From contig NC_081809.1 of assembly GCF_030704535.1 (NCBI RefSeq), positions 575,501 through 639,500 on the forward strand: DNA of 64,000 nucleotides. The letters run 5' to 3'. Under the pieces are notes generated by a model that did not search any database, had not been told where the DNA came from, and saw only the letters and a program-made list of their open reading frames with translations. Position numbers and translations under genes: made by a program. Source of the stretch: Vitis vinifera (taxonomy: Eukaryota; Streptophyta; Magnoliopsida; Vitales; Vitaceae). This document shows positions 59,026 to 64,000 of the stretch, piece by piece (the first letter of the stretch is position 1; each line of letters begins with the position of its first letter).

Positions 59026-61300
59026 GACTCCTTATTCCAATCAAGTATTACAAGCACTCGTATCATCAAGCCTGTATCTTTTTTATGGCCACAAAGAAGA
59101 AATATATATAAAGGACACAACTTGAACTGATGAAATTGAGACACAACACGAGACTGTCACAATATATCCCATTTCACTTAGTAGGCATCAGGATGTGCCA
59201 AGAGGTAGGCTTCAACAGCTTTGAACAGGCCCATAGCCTTCTCTTTGCCAGCCTTGATTTGGTCTTCTGTGATCTCAAAGTCACCTTTGGTATGGTACTT
59301 GCTGGTGCTTTTGCAGATGGATCCTCCATCAGGAGAAGGCCACCAACTTGACCTCATAAGAAATTGATTCAAGGGTGCCCATCAAAGCATCACCCTCAAT
59401 CACACTGTAAGTGTATGTGAAGTTCTCTTTGTCTATTCCATCAACCCTGTGCTTTACATAATTGAATTGGCTCCCTTCATACCAGCAAATCTGGTTAGCA
59501 TTTTGAAGTGCTTAATTTTGCTGCTTTTAAAAGCTAAAAACAGAATATGATGAGGACAAAAAAAATTAAGAATGTTAGTGATATTCCAATGCCTAGTAAT
59601 GCAGATTAACCTTCTCTAAAAGTAATCTTTTTGATTGATCCAGGCCCTCCGTCTCCTTCAATGATCTCAGTGGACTTAATTGCTTGTGGAAGGATCTTGG
59701 GTATAAGTTTATCAGAGTCAAGGATAAAGGCCTTGAACATCTTGGCCGGAGGGATTGAAGAAGTGATCTCATGCTCATAAGTGATAACACCCATGATGCT
59801 ACAACTAGAAAATGACCCAATTAAGGAGGAGGAGGATGAGTCATTGGTTTGCTGGGATTTTTTGGGGTGGGGTGATGTGTGAACCAGGGATGATATTCAT
59901 AGACTGAGAAGAAGCTTCCTGTGTGTGAAATTGTCCCCAGTATTCAAAGTGTTGAAGTAATCCATTATTTTTAAAACAGATGCTTTGAGAAGACTACAAT
60001 ATAATCCAATAGTTTTTCTAATAAATAAATCTTTTTGGGTCGGCCAATTGAACTGAAAAAGAAAAAATAAAAATAAAAATTGATACAGATCACATGATGT
60101 CCTTATCTGAAAATCATGTGAGGGAGAAGTAAAATACACAAAAGGGGATAGCATGGAATAAAGAAAAGGTTTTGTAGAATACAAGAGATTAGATGTTATC
60201 AATGTTTACCAATTGGTAAACAGTCTGAGAGAACTTCTGGAAACTAATTAGCTTGGAGTTGAGTCGTGGTAAACATGTGGTGACAAAATTATGAATAGGA
60301 AAGTTTTATTTATATGTAATACAACATGGTTTTAGCTTAGTAAAAAACCTTGTTGAAAGTTGTCCCTGGGGTTCCTGGATGTATAATTGACATCTTCTTA
60401 TTATAATAGCAACCTTGCTTTTCAAGGATGTAATGTTTAACAATAATTTAGGTTCCTAGTAGAAGGAAACTAAAGCTCTTCCTCTTGAACTAGGTTCACA
60501 TGCCCATTTCCATGCTTTTAGACCAGATCAATTCAGAGCAGGAATGGCTTAAATACTGTTCCTTCATATTTCACTTTTTAAATTTTAATACACTGTCCTA
60601 GTTTTCATTCTGGGTAAACAAGCTTAATAATTTTTAAGTGATTCTTGAGTGCAAATTGTTAATTAAAGTTAAAATATGTATTAATATTTTTCTTTTATTT
60701 GTTGAAATTAATGGAGAAATTTTGTTTTCACCATATTGCATCAATTAAAAGGTCATATATAGCTGCTGTTTAAATTGTACATGGTCATGTTGTATTTTGA
60801 GGTTTTAGCATGGGAAGTGTAGAGAATGTAGGCTCAAATACTAAATTATAGAGAAATAACAAAATTAATTTGCACAAGTATATATTATAATGCAACCATA
60901 ATTTAAAGATGATAAACAACAATAAAAAAATGAATTCAAATATTTTATGCCATATATCACTAAATATTGAACCCACAAAAATATCCCACTACAAATACAC
61001 TAAAAAAAGCCCACAAACAATGCCCAAGACATACAATCTTCTTTACAAATGCTTAAAAGCTAATTCCAAACATGCTCTTAATATATATATGCCAAGATAT
61101 AGCTCATACTCCCAAACAATTCCCAAGTTACTCAACTTCATTGCTTTCTCTGGAACCTCTCACTCACACCCCACGATCTCATGTTGTTACAAAGATGGAA
61201 GATGATGGAGAATGGGATCACAACCCTATTTTATAACTATTGAAAGATGGTGAACAGAATTTGTGATTGGAAATGATGGCAGTGGCCAATGATGATGCAA
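59026..61300. repeat. Duplicated block carrying PR10-F (partner of 51540-53620)
   Basis: Begins directly after the copia right target duplication and includes F, its promoter and about 1.4 kb upstream, collinear with the E block. Both blocks end near the phrase G.CAATG.C...CCAATGATGATG. After about 61300 the homology is lost. Confidence 0.8.
59178..59794 (-). pseudogene. PR-10 / Bet v 1 copy F, frameshifted recent pseudogene
   Basis: Exon 1 is 59794-59611 (intact, loop G-D-G-G-P-G) and exon 2 is 59474-59178. Compared with copy E there is one extra G within 59337-59339, which shifts the frame after L-V-A and stops translation two codons later, removing the last quarter of the protein. The acceptor is GAAG where E has GCAG, and the TATA position reads TATGAATA (59901-59894, minus). 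The rest is very close to E. A copia insertion lies 150 bp beyond the stop. It is probably a dying duplicate; a base-call error at the extra G is the alternative. Confidence 0.85.
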
Positions 61301-62311
61301 AGATATGTGACAAAAACTATTAGCAAAAAGGTATGGTGCCTATTGTTGATTAGCTATAAAAGGTGACTTTGGTATTATGGCCGTCTCTGGTGATTGCAAT
61401 GGATGAAAGCATGCAGTTCTGTCATTGGGAACCCAGATCAGTGTTGATTCTTCAATTCTCCCCATCTACACTTCTCTTCCTACTATTTTGATGAATATGG
61501 TATTTATATGTTAAAGCTTTTATTGAAATTCTAATCACTAAGTTTATATGGTTCTTTTTTTTTTTTAATTAGTTTTTGCTATTATATTATTTAAAATATT
61601 ACCTTTTGCTTTTTTGTACTTTTTATAATGTTTCGCTTAACTAAGGCAACATTTGCATACCTTGATTTGAGCTTTCGTTATTTAATCGATCATATAGGTT
61701 GAAATATAGATTCTTCTTGTTGATTTGGTTGCACTCCTATGTGGTTCTATGATATATGTAAATATGTTATGTGCTTGTAGTTTTACCAGTAGTCTTTGGT
61801 AAATTAACTTCTAATCCACTATCTTTTAAACTCAAGTATGACTTCCTCTCTTTAGGATCTTCTCTAATCCTATCCTGTAATTTCTCTAATCTTTGGTGTA
61901 TATTAGTACTATTGTCCACAAAAATAAAGTTTTTAGCAAATATAGCATGCTTTGTATATAACATCAACCACTTATATTATAAGGTTGCAACATCTCCATA
62001 TTTTCTTATCATCATAACCCACAAATATGCAGCGAAACAATTTCTTATCAAACTTGGTCCACAATGATCAAACATGAACACATGGTGTACATACATATAA
62101 TTACTTGAAAATGACTCATTGGACTTGATATATTCCATAATTTCTAAAATAGTGAAGCAAGCCCTAGTTTTGTTGGTGATCGATAACATATTAATTGTCA
62201 TTTTCATTAATTCAACCTAATTCTATTTGAAACAATCTTGCTATGCAACATACTCTAACATATTTATGCAAGATATTGATTATTCTTTTCTATTATATCA
62301 TTATATGTACC
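61301..62311. other. AT-rich spacer
   Basis: No recognisable gene. Small ORFs on both strands (61767-62207) lack known motifs. A pyrimidine-rich stretch around 61440-61580 has no clear role. Confidence 0.4.
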
Positions 62312-64000
62312 TGTGGACACCACATTTTCAATTGCTCGATGAGTTTCCCACTCGAATGGCGAGCTCGCTTTTTTTGTTTTGAAATAAAAATTGATTTTAT
62401 CGTTGATTAAGAAAAAGAAAATGACTTGGAGTCGCCACTTATTTTTGTTTTATTTTTAAAAAGGGTAAACAAAATAAGAAAGAAAAACCCTAAATGTGAC
62501 TTTATATTTTGGAAAAGACGGTCTACGAAAAACCGGATTGGGTTCAGGGGTCAGGTTACTCATCGAGAAGGTACGGTAAAGACCGTAGCACCCCTCTAAG
62601 CCCCTAAAATGAGTCTCTACTAATAAAATGAAGCAATCATGACAATTAATTAGGAAATCAATGAATACCCGGAACTATCATGCACATATGAGAATCAAAA
62701 TATGTATGGTGAATGAGCAAAATGAGTGAATGCGTACCTGGGCAACAATCAGCAACGCACTATCATGGAATGAGGTTAGTGAATAAACACAGAATGATTA
62801 TATACATGTTATGGAATATAGCAAAACGATCATGCATGGTAAATAAATCAATCAGACGATCAATCAGTCATGAATGCACATATGTAGGGCCCCCACCAAA
62901 GCCCATTTCATCTTGCTTGAACCAATTCCGATAACCCCATTATTTGGAATTACGGAAATGGATTCCTTGCTTATTTCAAAACATTTTAAAAACAGAGGAG
63001 GTATGAAAATTGCTTGCCGGAAATAAAAGTGGCAGCAAAGCTCTATTGAAAATGTGATTATGGAACCAAAAGAAATTCTAAGGACGAAGTATGAAACAAT
63101 TGGGACCATTTGAATACCAGGACTTAGAAGAAGTTATAAAATGGGATTCCAGGAGCGAGGTACCCGGGGAAGATGGCGGCGGAGGAATTCCGGACACGAT
63201 GGGCGTCCGGAGGGAAAATGACGGCTGAGGAATTCTGGACACGATGGGCGTCCGGAGGAAATGACGGCGGGGGAATTCCGGATACAATGGGCGTCCGGAG
63301 GAAAATGGCGGCGGGGGGTTCCGGACGCGAGGATGTCCGGAGGAAATGGTGGCGGGGGGTTCCGGACGCGAGGGTGTCCGGAGGAAAATGGCTGCGGGGG
63401 ATTCCGGACGTGAGGGTGTCCGGAGGAAAATGGCGGCGGGGAATTCTGGACGCGAGGGTGTCTAGGTGTAAATGGCGGCGGGGGATTCCGGATACAATGG
63501 GCGTCCGGAGGAAATGGCGGCGGGAAATTCCTGACGCGATGGGCGTCCAGAGGAAAAGACGGCGGGGGATTTCCGGGTACAAGGGACGTCTGGAGGAAAT
63601 GGCGACGGAGGGTTTCCGAATACAAGGGGCGTCCGGAGGAAATGGCGGCGGAGGATTTTCGGGTACAAGGGGAGTTCGGAGAAAATGGCGGCGGAGGATT
63701 TTCGGGTACAAGGGGCGTCCAAAGGAAATGGCGACGGAGGATTCCGGATACAATGGGCGTCTGGAGGAAATGGCGGCGGAGGATTTCCGGATACAAGGGG
63801 CGTCCGGAAGAAAAATGGCGGCGGAGAAGTATGAGACATATGGGGATTTACGCGTGATGAAGATAAACGGGAATAAGAATGGAATGATGGGTGGGGACAT
63901 AGGCATGTTGGATGAAACGATGAATAATAAACGAAAATGGGTATGGGGATGCTAATGAGGTGAGCTTTACCGCCATGGAAACTACCCCAGATTTTATAGG
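62312..64000 (+). mobile_element. LTR-like fossil sequence, runs off the window
   Basis: Starts TGTGGACACC and contains a string familiar from long LTRs of plant gypsy-type elements (GACTTGGAGTCGCCACTTA, then GGGTCAGGTTACTCATCGAG, ACCGTAGCACCCCTCTAAG). The GC-rich minisatellite below lies inside it. No internal coding domain falls in the window, so family and completeness are inferred from remembered similarity only. Confidence 0.4.
63172..63828 (+). repeat. GC-rich minisatellite, about 15 units of about 43 bp
   Basis: Each unit follows ATGGCGGCGGRGGATTCCGG, then AYRCRAKGGGYGTCCGGAGG, then AAA; lengths vary between 41 and 45 bp. Units differ by scattered substitutions and 1-2 bp indels. The sequence is strikingly G-rich against AT-rich surroundings. 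Because units of about 43 bp rotate the frame and lack stops, ORFs of 220-260 codons stay open on both strands; these are by-products of the repeat and not supported as genes. Confidence 0.92.

Noticed and set aside
63172-63828. CRISPR-like array
   Set aside because: Units are contiguous and diverge throughout, with no alternating fixed repeats and unique spacers; the genome is a plant nuclear one.
63124-63955. Two or three overlapping ORFs of 220-260 codons on both strands
   Set aside because: They arise from a stop-free minisatellite unit of about 43 bp. No domain, no start context and no homology beyond the repeat.

Overview
The window is AT-rich plant nuclear DNA. Split genes, Bet v 1/PR-10 proteins, an EDS1-family lipase-like protein, plant-type L1 LINEs and a Ty1/copia element point to a dicot. 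The tandem PR-10 genes and the LINE families look most like grapevine (Vitis); that species call is a recognition judgement and was not searched.

Layout. (1) 1-10 kb: a complete four-exon SAG101-type gene (minus, 2908-5168) stands between two decayed fragments of its own C-terminal exon (about 1985-2580 and 7362-7515). A direct repeat of about 1.3 kb occurs at 684-1968 and 8589-9896. The second copy forms the promoter of the next gene and carries four TGGGCY (site II) motifs in 100 bp. (2) 10-32 kb: one large gene (plus) for a 628-residue WD40/Utp12 nucleolar protein (UTP5/WDR43 type), assembled here from 12 coding exons with consistent phases. Its 5' UTR holds a 63-bp tandem duplication that doubles a splice donor. 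Its introns hold four L1 insertions: two short 5'-truncated pieces in intron 4, a nearly intact 5.3-kb element in intron 7, and an older 6.1-kb element in intron 10. (3) 34.7-35.9 kb: a heavy-metal-associated isoprenylated plant protein (HIPP, minus) with a short C-terminal tandem repeat and a CaaX end. (4) 40-60 kb: six PR-10 genes, all minus, each with one intron at the same codon. Four look coding (159-161 aa). One has a GC splice donor. One is a recent pseudogene, and a copia element (54380-59020) lies just beyond its 3' end. The last three PR-10 genes sit in duplicated blocks that share flanking DNA. (5) 62.3-64 kb: an LTR-like sequence containing a GC-rich minisatellite of about 43 bp x 15, running off the window.

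The two main functional themes are pathogen defence (SAG101, the PR-10 cluster, possibly HIPP) and ribosome biogenesis (UTP5). I see no operon-like organisation and no clear novel multi-gene system. The most interesting signals are the duplicated promoter block, the doubled 5' splice site, the stop-start (ATGA) overlap conserved between two LINEs, the C-to-T pattern of nonsense changes in the older LINE, and PR-10 copies in different stages of decay.
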